Assembly: GCA_965218625.1 (NCBI GenBank)
Contig: CBDCLG010000013.1
Location: 1 to 64,000 of the forward strand
Length of the DNA: 64,000 bases
Origin: Bin5 sp965218625
Lineage (GTDB): Bacteria; Chloroflexota; Anaerolineae; Caldilineales; Caldilineaceae
Direction: 5' to 3'
The position numbers were made by a program, and so were the translations under genes. Below the pieces are notes generated by a model that made no database searches, was not told the DNA's origin, and saw only the letters and a program-made list of their open reading frames with translations. Position 1 is the first letter of the stretch. Each line of letters starts with the position of its first letter. Positions 20,616 through 33,869 of the stretch are shown here, one piece after another.

Positions 20616-23480
20616 GTGGCTACCGCAAGTGAAAGGGCATTAGCTCCTTCCGAGGCCGACGCAAGATTGCGCCGGACCGTTCGTCAACTTGGCAACCTGC
20701 TGGGCGAGACCATCGTCGAGCAGGAAGGGCGCGAGATCTTCGATCTTGTCGAGGAACTGCGCTACTTGACGCGCGCCCAACGCCAGGGGGACGGGAGCGC
20801 GGGCGCCCTCATCGAGGAATGCACTGCCCGCCTGGTTGACGATCTGGACGGCACCCGCGGCGTGCTCAAGGCCTTCACGACCTACTTTCAGCTGGTCAAC
20901 CTGGCCGAGGAGCAGCAGCGGGTCCGAATCTTGCGGCAGAGGACAGCAAATGCAGAGGAGGAAGGGCGGCCGATGCCGGAGACGATCGCGGCCGCGGTCA
21001 GGCATCTGCAGGCCCTCGGAACACCCCGGCGCGAGGTCGACCGCTTGCTGGGGGAAATGCTGATTCAGCCGGTCTTTACCGCCCATCCGACCGAGGCCAA
21101 ACGACGCACAATTCTCCTCAAACTGCTCGATCTGGCCAAATTGCTGCATGGCCTTGAATCTCGCGACCTTCTGCTCAGCGAAAAGGATGCCATCTGGGAA
21201 CAGGTGCGGGAGATCGTCGTCTCTCTATGGCAGAGCGATGTGAACAGGGAGCGGCGGCCGGACGTGCTGGACGAGGTGCGCGAAGGGCTGTATTTCTTCG
21301 ATACCACGTTATTTGATCTGTTGCCGGAAATCTACGCGGAGCTCAAGCGGGCGCTGGACACCACATTTGCCGGCGAGGCGACCGACGAAAACGGTGAGGA
21401 ATCGGCAGGCCATCTGCCGACATTCTTGCGCTACGGCTCATGGATCGGAGGGGACCGCGACGGCAACCCGTACGTAACGCAAGAAGTTACCGAGAACGCG
21501 CTCCGCCAGCAGAATCAGCAGGCGCTCGAACTGTACCGGCGCACCGTGGTTTCCATGTACGGTCATCTGAGTGTCGCACGCACGCGCGGCGGGTTTTCCA
21601 AGGAATTCCTCGACAGCCTGGCGCACGACCTCGAAATGGCGCCCGAGAGCGACAAGGCCCGGCTCGAACGCTTCGCGCTGGAGCCGTACCGCCAGAAGAT
21701 GATTCTGATCTACCGGCGCCTGGGCGCAACTTTGGCCCAGAACAGAGAAAGTTGGGGGTCGCAGCGGGATGACCCCTGGGCCTACCGCAACGCGGACGAG
21801 TTCATCGGCGACCTGGAGCTGATCCAGCGCAGCCTGCGCCAGAATAAGGGAAACCGGCTGGCTGAAGGAAGGTTCGCCCGACTCGTGCAACAGGCGCGCA
21901 TCTTCGGCTTCCACCTGGCGTCGATGGACATACGACAGCATTCGGACCGCCACCGGCAGGCAGTAGCGGAGCTGCTAAATCGCTTCAATTTCGGCCGCAG
22001 CTTTGACTACATGGCGCTGCCGGAAAATGATCGAACCAAGCTCCTGGTCGAAGAGATCGAGAGCCCGCGCCCGTTGACCGCGCGCTTACAGTACAGCGAG
22101 GAGACGAACGAAACGGTCGCACTCTTCCGGCTCCTCCGCCAGGCACACGAACGGATCGCGCCGCAGGCAATCGGCGCCTACATCATCAGCATGACAACCT
22201 CGGTCAGCCACGTGCTCGAGGTGCTGCTGCTGGCGAAGGATGCCGGCCTCTTTGGGCGCATCGACATTGCCCCCCTGTTCGAAACGATCGACGATCTGCT
22301 CGGTGCGCCGGAAGTGATGCGGGCGCTGTTCGAGTCGCCGATATATCGTCAACACCTGGCGCAGCGCGACAACCGCCAGGAAATCATGATCGGATACAGC
22401 GACTCAAACAAGGACGGCGGCTACCTGCGCTCAACGTGGATACTCTACCAGGCGCAGAAGAGGCTGGCGGCAACCTGCCAGGCGCAGGGCGTAAAACTGA
22501 CTCTGTTTCACGGTCGCGGCGGCTCGATCGGGCGCGGCGGCGGACCGGCCAACCGGGCGATCCTCGCGCAACCACCGGGTTCGGTGCAGGGACGGATCAA
22601 GATCACCGAGCAGGGTGAGGTAATCAGCGCTCGCTACAGCAACCGCGCGGTGGCCAAGCGCCACCTGGAGCAACTGGTCAACGCCGTGCTGCTGGCAAGC
22701 TGCGAAGAGGGCGGGTCCTCGGTCAACGGCGGCAGGCCGGTAAGCTCCCACCCGTCGGAGGAGATTTGGGCGGAGATTCTCGAAGAAGCCAGCGAACGCG
22801 CTGAGCGCAAATACCGGGACCTGGTGGAAAGTCCTGCGTTCCTCCGATATTTTCACGAAGCGACACCGATCGACCAGCTGGCCCAGATGAATATCGGCTC
22901 GCGACCCGCCAAGCGCCGGGAAACAACCGGCATCTCCGACCTGCGCGCCATTCCCTGGGTCTTTGCCTGGACGCAGAGCCGGGTGAATCTGCCGGGCTGG
23001 TATGGACTTGGCACCGGTTTACGGGCGGAGTCAGAGGCGCGGATGGCTGTTCTGCAGGAAATGTATCGCGATTGGCCTTTCTTCCGCACCGTCATCGACC
23101 GGTCGCAGCTCGCGATGCGCCGGGCGGATAAGACGATTGCGATGCTGTACGCCTCCCTGGCCGAAACAGAGACGCGTCAGCTGGTCTTCGGCGGAATCGA
23201 CGAAGAGTTTCGGCTTACGGAGTGGGTCATTCTTGGGATCACCGGACAGGAGGCCCTGCTGGACAACGAGACGTGGCTCCTGCGCAGCATCAACCTGCGC
23301 AACCCGTATGTCGATCCGCTTCACTATGTTCAGGTTGCACTGCTCGACAAGCAACGCGCCGCCGCGGGGAATGCAGATGCCGTCGCTTCTAGCGCGGGCG
23401 CTGCTGACGATCCGCGGCTTCGCCAGGCGCTCTTGTTGTCGATAAACGGAATCGCCGCCGGTTTGCAGGCGACAGGCTGA
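20616..23480 (+). CDS. ppc: Phosphoenolpyruvate carboxylase
   Basis: Ppc makes oxaloacetate from PEP and bicarbonate, refilling the TCA cycle. Motifs are VFTAHPTEAKRR (catalytic His near residue 160), GGDRDGNPYVT, GYSDSNKDGGYLRSTW (near 591) and FHGRGGSIGRGGGPANRAI (near 631), and the C-terminus ends NGIAAGLQATG. From GTG 20616 the protein is 954 aa. An in-frame TTG at 20535 would add 27 residues, but the family N-terminus begins at the GTG. It lies between leuB and cimA on the same strand and probably supports the carbon demand of amino-acid synthesis. No frameshift was seen. Confidence 0.95.
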   Translation: MATASERALAPSEADARLRRTVRQLGNLLGETIVEQEGREIFDLVEELRYLTRAQRQGDGSAGALIEECTARLVDDLDGTRGVLKAFTTYFQLVNLAEEQQRVRILRQRTANAEEEGRPMPETIAAAVRHLQALGTPRREVDRLLGEMLIQPVFTAHPTEAKRRTILLKLLDLAKLLHGLESRDLLLSEKDAIWEQVREIVVSLWQSDVNRERRPDVLDEVREGLYFFDTTLFDLLPEIYAELKRALDTTFAGEATDENGEESAGHLPTFLRYGSWIGGDRDGNPYVTQEVTENALRQQNQQALELYRRTVVSMYGHLSVARTRGGFSKEFLDSLAHDLEMAPESDKARLERFALEPYRQKMILIYRRLGATLAQNRESWGSQRDDPWAYRNADEFIGDLELIQRSLRQNKGNRLAEGRFARLVQQARIFGFHLASMDIRQHSDRHRQAVAELLNRFNFGRSFDYMALPENDRTKLLVEEIESPRPLTARLQYSEETNETVALFRLLRQAHERIAPQAIGAYIISMTTSVSHVLEVLLLAKDAGLFGRIDIAPLFETIDDLLGAPEVMRALFESPIYRQHLAQRDNRQEIMIGYSDSNKDGGYLRSTWILYQAQKRLAATCQAQGVKLTLFHGRGGSIGRGGGPANRAILAQPPGSVQGRIKITEQGEVISARYSNRAVAKRHLEQLVNAVLLASCEEGGSSVNGGRPVSSHPSEEIWAEILEEASERAERKYRDLVESPAFLRYFHEATPIDQLAQMNIGSRPAKRRETTGISDLRAIPWVFAWTQSRVNLPGWYGLGTGLRAESEARMAVLQEMYRDWPFFRTVIDRSQLAMRRADKTIAMLYASLAETETRQLVFGGIDEEFRLTEWVILGITGQEALLDNETWLLRSINLRNPYVDPLHYVQVALLDKQRAAAGNADAVASSAGAADDPRLRQALLLSINGIAAGLQATG

Positions 23481-23561
23481 TCTTACCCAGCCCGGTCTGG
23501 TATTCACCGCAGACACAGGCGCGATACGAAATGCGAGTAGTACTCTTGGGAGTGAGGACGC

Positions 23562-25310
<1,749 letters not shown>

Positions 25311-25406
25311 TTCAGGCTCATATCCGGCCAGCTATTGCGGACGACAAAGACCGGAGGCAGCTTCCCTGCGCGGGCCAATCCCACAGCAAAAGGGCAAGGT
25401 AAACTC

Positions 25407-27116
<1,710 letters not shown>

Positions 27117-27167
27117 ACACCGATTCCGCCGACCATGGCAAACGAAGATTTTCGCGGGAGATAACAG

Positions 27168-28040
27168 ATGACAAACGCGCAAAGCAGCGCCCCTGACACA
27201 GGACTGCGCCTGGGCACCTCAACATACTCCTACTGGCACTTCACTGCAGAGAAGACTCCGATCGAAGAGGTCCTCGACGCGGCCGCCGGGCTGGGGCTGA
27301 ACGGCGTCGAAATCCTGCACCGGCAGATGGAATCGGAGGAGAACGCCTACCTGCAGAAGCTCAAACGGCAGGCGTTTACGCTTGGCCTCGATCTCTACAA
27401 CCTGTCGATCCACCAGGACTTCGTCCACGACGACGCCGAGGTACGCCAGCAGCACATCGACCACACGCTGGCCTGCATCGACCTCGCGCATGAGATGGGA
27501 ATCCCCTCGATTCGCGTCAACTCGGGCGGCTTTCGCAAACAGGGCAGCTTCGACGACCTGATCAAGGCCAAAGGGTGGGTTGAGCCCTGGGAAGGCTTCA
27601 CGATGTACGATGCCTTCGGCTGGGTGATCGACGCCATTGAGCGCTGCCTGCCGCATGCCGAAAAACGCGGCGTGCTGCTGCTGCTGGAAAACCACTGGGG
27701 GCTGACCACGTTCGCCGAGGACATGCTCAGCATCATCGAGGCGATCGACTCGCCCTGGCTGCAGGCGATCCTCGACATGGGCAACTTCATTTTCGAAGAG
27801 GACATGTACGCGGCGATGGCTCGCATCGCCCCCTACGTGCAGCTCGCCCACGCCAAGACCTACCCCGGCGGCGGCTCCTGGTACACGCTCGACCTCGACT
27901 ATGCGCGCATATTCAGCATTCTGCGCGCGGCCGGCTGGCGCGGCTACTGCTCGATCGAGATGGAAGGGGCTGAGGCGGCGGAAACGGCAGTGCCGAAGAG
28001 CATCGATATGCTGAGGCGTGCGTGGAAAGAGGCAGCCTGA
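27168..28040 (+). CDS. Sugar phosphate isomerase/epimerase (xylose-isomerase-like barrel)
   Basis: A 290-residue TIM-barrel protein of the AP-endonuclease-2/xylose isomerase-like superfamily. It begins LRLGTSTYSYWHF and shows GLNGVEILHRQM, IRVNSGGFRKQ, LLLENHWGLTT (metal-binding Glu), AILDMGNFIFEED, QLAHAKTYPGGG and a final SIEMEGAE strand. No signal peptide is present, so it is cytoplasmic. ATG 27168 has GGGAGA upstream, 52 nt after ilvD, so it may be the last gene of the biosynthetic run, although its role is probably in sugar catabolism. The substrate is unknown. Confidence 0.85.
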   Translation: MTNAQSSAPDTGLRLGTSTYSYWHFTAEKTPIEEVLDAAAGLGLNGVEILHRQMESEENAYLQKLKRQAFTLGLDLYNLSIHQDFVHDDAEVRQQHIDHTLACIDLAHEMGIPSIRVNSGGFRKQGSFDDLIKAKGWVEPWEGFTMYDAFGWVIDAIERCLPHAEKRGVLLLLENHWGLTTFAEDMLSIIEAIDSPWLQAILDMGNFIFEEDMYAAMARIAPYVQLAHAKTYPGGGSWYTLDLDYARIFSILRAAGWRGYCSIEMEGAEAAETAVPKSIDMLRRAWKEAA

Positions 28041-28072
28041 CCAAGACTGCCGCGAGAATTGGTCCGGTCCCG

Positions 28073-29698
<1,626 letters not shown>

Positions 29699-29821
29699 TT
29701 GGCGGCTCCTTGGCTGCAGGCGGATTGGCTGGCGAGCGAAGGGTGGGGCTTCGTGGAAATTCTAGTGCCTGCGCCCGGATTGGTCAACCCGATTCAGGTC
29801 CCGCAGCAGGCGCGATTCGGG

Positions 29822-30994
29822 TCAGACGAAGGCGCCAATGCCGGTCAGCTCGCGGCCCGCGATCAGGAGGTTTATCTCGTTCGTCCCCTCATATGTATAA
29901 GTGGCCTCAACGTCGGTGAAGAGGCGCGCCGCATGGTGGTCGAGCAGGATACCGTTGGCGCCCAGGATCTCGCGCGCCAGCGCCGCCGCCCGCCGCGCCT
30001 TGGCCGCGCACGTCTGCTTGGCCAGCGAGAGTTGACCTGGCGTGGCCGCGTCCCCCTCCATTAGTTTTGCCAGCCGCCAGACCAGCAGCTGCGACTGCGC
30101 CAGGTCGGCCGCCATCTCCACCAGCTTGGCCTGCACCAGCTGGAACGAGGCGATCGGCTTCCCGAACTGTTCCCGCCGGCAGGCGTAGTCGAGCGCAATT
30201 TCATAGCAGCCAGCCGCCAGCCCGACCGCCTCCCAAGCCACGCCGGCGCGCCCGAGCGCCAGCACGCGCGCCAAATCGCGAAAACTGTTGCAGTGCGCCA
30301 GCCGGTTCGCGGCCGGCACATGCACTTCGTCAAGTGTGATATCCGCCTGGTGCACGGCCCGCTTCGAGATTTTGCCGGTCATCGCCGTGGCTGTAAAGCC
30401 GGGCAGCTGCGACGGTTCCTCCAGCACGAAGCCGCCGTACCGACCGGCCTCGTCGCGCGCCCACACGATGATCAGGTGCGCGATCGTGCCGTTGCCGATC
30501 CAGCGCTTGCGCCCGTTCAGGACATAGTGCTCGCCCACTTGCCGGGCCGTCGTCAGCACATTCGCCGCATCCGAACCCCGTTCCGGCTCGGTCAACGCGA
30601 ACGCGCCCAGCCGCTCCATTCGCACCATCGCCGGCAGCCAGCGCTCCTGCTGCTCCTCCGAGCCCAGCATGCCGATCGATCCCATCGCCAGCCCCGAGTG
30701 CACGCCGAAGATCGTGCTGATAGAGCCGTCGACGCGACTGATCTCATACTTGACCAGCCCGTCGCTGACACTGTCCAGCCCCGCGCAGCCGTTGACTCCC
30801 ATCGTCCCGCCCACGATCGGCAATTTGCCCAGGCCGAGCGCCAGATCGAGCGCGATCTCAGCCCGCTCCCAGTATTCGTTGATCGCCGGCTTGACGACCG
30901 TTTCCATGTAGTCGCGCACCTGCTCGCGCAGGTCGCGCTGTTGTTGCGTGAGCAGACCGTTGAAATCGAAGGGGTCGGTGTTTGGTGAATTCAT
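29822..30994 (-). CDS. Acyl-CoA dehydrogenase family protein
   Basis: A flavoenzyme of 390 residues that oxidises acyl-CoA to enoyl-CoA. It shows the FAD-contact region FALTEPERGSDAANV, RKRWIGNGTIAHL, and the C-terminal YTYEGTNEINLLIAGRELTG, whose Glu (YEGT) is the catalytic base position of glutaryl-CoA dehydrogenase and ACOX4-type enzymes. ATG at 30994 is chosen because GGAGGAAG lies 7 nt upstream; the open frame continues to 31051 without support. A TATAAT box on the minus strand at 31023-31028 fits a short leader. The exact acyl substrate is unknown. Confidence 0.92.
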   Translation of the reverse strand: MNSPNTDPFDFNGLLTQQQRDLREQVRDYMETVVKPAINEYWERAEIALDLALGLGKLPIVGGTMGVNGCAGLDSVSDGLVKYEISRVDGSISTIFGVHSGLAMGSIGMLGSEEQQERWLPAMVRMERLGAFALTEPERGSDAANVLTTARQVGEHYVLNGRKRWIGNGTIAHLIIVWARDEAGRYGGFVLEEPSQLPGFTATAMTGKISKRAVHQADITLDEVHVPAANRLAHCNSFRDLARVLALGRAGVAWEAVGLAAGCYEIALDYACRREQFGKPIASFQLVQAKLVEMAADLAQSQLLVWRLAKLMEGDAATPGQLSLAKQTCAAKARRAAALAREILGANGILLDHHAARLFTDVEATYTYEGTNEINLLIAGRELTGIGAFV

Positions 30995-31022
30995 GAGTCT
31001 TCCTCCGGCTTCAAATCCTGGC

Positions 31023-31028
31023 ATTATA
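31023..31028 (-). promoter_or_regulatory. Consensus -10 box for the acyl-CoA dehydrogenase gene
   Basis: The minus strand reads TATAAT at 31028-31023, 29 nt before the ATG at 30994. That would place the transcript start close to the ribosome-binding site. No good -35 match was found at the usual distance, so this rests on the -10 box alone. Confidence 0.4.
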
Positions 31029-31196
31029 CTGAACCTACCGTGAACTGGCACTCGCGGTCTGTATGTTCAATTCCAACAATGCTTGTAATCGTTGAACTTT
31101 GTCGCCGGGCGCGGGACGCACACAGCCTGCAAATATGTTAGAATTGGACCGCCCATTCTTGGCGAAAATCTGAGTTCGAACTGGAGGAGAATCGCC

Positions 31197-31613
31197 GTGC
31201 TGGAGGCAGAGGGAAAGGCGTGTCCGAATTGTGGCCTTGATTGCACCGCAGGTCTAGACGAAGCAACTGTCTATCTGCATTGTCCCGATTGCAAGACCGA
31301 ATGGCTTGATAGATTGGCCTGGGTTCGGAAGCGGGAACAGTTTGGGACCTCTCCAGATTTCCGCGCTCATCCTGGGTGTTGCCCCACATATGGCTGGGAA
31401 GGTGAGCTGTATTTCTGGTACTGCCTTGACAAGGGAGTTCTGGTCGTCGAGTGTGACGAATGTGACGCGACCTGGACCGATCCCAGGAAAGTACTCTTGA
31501 AGTATGCCACTCGCCCCTTCGGCTCGAACAGCCTCTTCTTGCCAGAGATTCAGTGCTCCATGTGGAACACCAGAGGGGGCAACGCGCGAGGAAGTCATCT
31601 TCCGGGGATTTGA
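31197..31613 (+). CDS. Zinc-ribbon hypothetical protein
   Basis: From GTG 31197 (GGAGG 31183-31187 upstream) the frame gives 138 residues. It has cysteine pairs KACPNCGLDC, LHCPDCKTEW, HPGCCPTYG and VECDECDATW, a pattern expected of zinc-binding ribbons. No named family was recognised. The last 15 or so residues look like out-of-frame sequence, and a different frame continues with TREEVIFRGFEDC, so the real gene may run on into the broken feature that follows. It is cytoplasmic (no signal). It lies upstream of, and divergent from, the acyl-CoA dehydrogenase gene. Confidence 0.5.
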   Translation: MLEAEGKACPNCGLDCTAGLDEATVYLHCPDCKTEWLDRLAWVRKREQFGTSPDFRAHPGCCPTYGWEGELYFWYCLDKGVLVVECDECDATWTDPRKVLLKYATRPFGSNSLFLPEIQCSMWNTRGGNARGSHLPGI

Positions 31614-32100
31614 GGACTGCATTCAGGAAAAAGCCAAACCTGATCTACCTGGTATCGATGACCCTTTTGGCTGGCGAGACTCTTGCGATTCCACCCCAGA
31701 TCACACTGTCCAGGATGTCGTTCGCGAAGCGATCCGCGTCTATGAGATAGACGGTGTTGAGGAGACTGTGGCCTACTTCAGCCTATACGAACTTTCGGAT
31801 ACGACATCTTACTATTCATTGTCGATCGCGGTGGCTATACGATCGCCAGCCCATTCTCTGAAATGATTGGACGGGACCCCGCCCTGCGCGTCGATTCCAA
31901 GGGCCGCTTCTTTGGTGACGACATGTTGAGCGCCACGGAAGAAGGCAAGTGGATCAGCTACTTTTTTCGAAATCCGCAAACGGGCAGGGAATCGAGAAAG
32001 CGCACATGGGTGGCGAGGCACCGACGGCCTGTTCTTCGCATCAGGCTACTACCCGAATGATGGAGGCATTTTCATGCGGTGGCCGGCAAGCCCGCGTTAG
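31564..32100 (+). pseudogene. Cache-domain-like gene fragment with several indels
   Basis: Pieces of one protein lie in successive frames: TREEVIFRGFEDCIQEKAKP and VREAIRVYEIDGVEETVAYF in one frame, then LFIVDRGGYTIASPFSEMIG and GDDMLSATEEGKWISYFF in the next from about 31815, and DGLFFASGYYPNDGG in a third from about 32028. Joined, the central part reads like a small-ligand-binding Cache domain (FIVDRGGYTIA, IGRDPALRVDSKGRFFGDD, TWVARHDGLFFASGYY). At least two single-base indels (a lost T near 31815 and an extra C near 32028), and probably a third near 31565, break it. Whether these are sequencing errors or decay is open. It may be the C-terminal part of the zinc-ribbon gene. Confidence 0.5.
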
Positions 32101-32226
32101 GCCGCCCTGGGCCAGTTTTCGACATTATCAGGCTGGTCAGCACGCTTAAGTCCTGCAGGCATACCACCCCTTCCATGTGGGCCCCCTAAACCTTATGCTA
32201 CAGTTCAGCCGCAAGGAGACTTGCTT

Positions 32227-33057
32227 ATGACCACAAACATGCACACTCTATTCCGCATTCCCGGCCCCACGCAGGCCGACATCGAGGCCTTCCACAACGA
32301 CGGCTTCATCGCCTACCCCGACGTTTTCATCGAGGAAGCCAGGGAAACTCTGATCGCTGAGATCGAGGGCCTCGACGAAGTGCGTGGATACGTTCGGCAA
32401 CTGGAAAACAACACCGACGAACCCAAACCTTACTTCGTGCGCCCCTGGAACGACCGCGGCCCCTACGCCGACCGGCTGATCGACGATCCCTTCATCACAT
32501 CCCTGCTACAAGCCACCGTCGGCAGCGACTACCACTTCTGCCACTCCGCGCTCAACATCTCCCCGCCCGGCGCGACGCCGATTCGTTACCACCAGGACCA
32601 CCACCACTGGAGGCACGAGAATCCCGTAAACATCGCCGAACGCGACAGATACTACGTACAGATTCTCTACTATCTCAACGGCTTCACCCTGGGCGACCGC
32701 AACCTCAAAGTCATTCCCGGCAGCCACCGCGTCGCCCCCACTGAGGACGCCACCGCCGAAAACATGCTCGCCGGAAAATTCGACGCCGAAGCTGGCCGCC
32801 CGCTCAAGGAGAGGCGCTTAGAACTGCCGCCCGGCAGCATGGTATACATCAACGCCCGCATCTTCCACGCCGTCGAGGCCAAGCCCGCCGACTCCCCGCA
32901 GCCCTACCGCATCTTCAATATCGACATCTTCAAAGAGGCCGGCCCGCCCCACCGCTACACCCAGGAGATCCCGGCCGAATGGATCGCCCGCGCCGGCCGC
33001 GCGCGCAAGAAGCTGTTCATGCGCGAAGCCTACAGCGAAGGCTGCTGGCGCAGCTGA
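32227..33057 (+). CDS. Phytanoyl-CoA dioxygenase (PhyH) family protein
   Basis: A 276-residue Fe(II)/2-oxoglutarate-dependent oxygenase. The HxD iron ligands are in RYHQDHHHW and the distal His in NARIFHAVEA; the Arg for 2-oxoglutarate is likely in QPYRIFNIDIF. ATG 32227 has AAGGAG 7 nt upstream; TTG 32221 is less likely. PhyH proteins hydroxylate many small molecules, and the substrate here is unknown. It stands alone between broken or small genes, and a second, related-fold PhyH gene is at 55109. Confidence 0.9.
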   Translation: MTTNMHTLFRIPGPTQADIEAFHNDGFIAYPDVFIEEARETLIAEIEGLDEVRGYVRQLENNTDEPKPYFVRPWNDRGPYADRLIDDPFITSLLQATVGSDYHFCHSALNISPPGATPIRYHQDHHHWRHENPVNIAERDRYYVQILYYLNGFTLGDRNLKVIPGSHRVAPTEDATAENMLAGKFDAEAGRPLKERRLELPPGSMVYINARIFHAVEAKPADSPQPYRIFNIDIFKEAGPPHRYTQEIPAEWIARAGRARKKLFMREAYSEGCWRS

Positions 33058-33312
33058 CGGTTTCGACCACCAAGCCACTTGTTTCGGGGGAGTACTGAGC
33101 AGCCGACTGCCACGACCTTGGTTGGGCTGGGCCCACTGTGCCGGCGAGAAGGTCTACGATGTCTTGCAGATGAGTGTCGGAGGCAGGTAGACCTTCGTTC
33201 TCGAAACTCTTGCCAGCTTTTCCCAGCTTGAAATATACTGGCAGGCATCTCAAGCACAGTGGGCGAGCCAAAGAACGCGAGGTTGTCCACTGGACAGGAA
33301 AGGATGAGAAAA

Positions 33313-33543
33313 ATGCGGAAGTCACTGCACAAAACGACGACGGTGTTGCCCGGAGGCAGAATCGAAATCGTCGCTCAGGAGCTTCCGGTGGGCGAGTCCG
33401 TCAACGTGGTGATTCTCGGGTCGCCGGCGCCCCACCGGCGTTCCGCAGTGGACATTCTCAGAGATGCGCCAGGCCAACGCTTGTTCAAGACTGCGGAGGA
33501 AGTGGAGTCCTACCTCAAGGACGAACGTTCGTCATGGGCATAG
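33313..33543 (+). CDS. Antitoxin-like small protein, no toxin partner seen
   Basis: A 76-residue protein with an AbrB/VapB-like beta N-terminus (KTTTVLPGGRIEIVAQELPV, then GESVNVVIL) and a helical tail RSAVDILRDAPGQRLFKTAE ending YLKDERSSWA. This layout is common in antitoxins that precede PIN-domain toxins in cyanobacteria and Chloroflexi. ATG 33313 has AGGAAAGG 9 nt upstream; ATG 33304 overlaps that site. No PIN-type frame follows: the next 300 bases hold a dispersed repeat. It is therefore an orphan, or its toxin was lost when the repeat element arrived. Confidence 0.6.
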   Translation: MRKSLHKTTTVLPGGRIEIVAQELPVGESVNVVILGSPAPHRRSAVDILRDAPGQRLFKTAEEVESYLKDERSSWA

Positions 33544-33559
33544 GAGGTCGGATTAGATT

Positions 33560-33755
33560 CCGTTGACATTGCAGAAGAATATTCTAAGAGGCGAAATTTG
33601 CAAGCTGTCTGAAAGCAGTTTGGACTCTGATTTACCTGATTTTCGTGAACGAAGCCCGCTCCTGGAGCCAGCGCCGTTCATCATGTCCATCAGATAAATC
33701 AGTTGAATCAAAGTTCAGACAATTGTCGACGAGCCGTAGTTCCATCGGTGAAGAT
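33560..33755. repeat. Dispersed repeat element, copy 1
   Basis: A non-coding segment about 195 bp long that matches 41571-41766 at a high level with small gaps (shared blocks include CCAGCGCC, TTCATCATGTCCATCA and TGTCGACGAGCC). It contains an inverted pair: GTCTGA...CTGATT at 33606-33631 and AATCAG...TTCAGAC at 33697-33720. The second arm matches the 24-nt arms around the GxxExxY gene (48656-48679 and 49148-49171). It fills most of the gene-free 33544-33869 interval. Confidence 0.75.
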
Positions 33756-33869
33756 GAGAGCCGAATCACTAAGCGGGCGACCTCTCCCACATACAGTTGC
33801 GTGACCCAAGGTAGCAAAAGAGCCTGCCTCTGTGCACAACTGACGAAGCCCACTGGAGCGCCCAGCCCT

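Noticed and set aside
33645..33869. N-terminal extension of the glycosidase-like protein
   Set aside because: The open frame runs through the dispersed repeat element; similarity starts only at ATG 33870.
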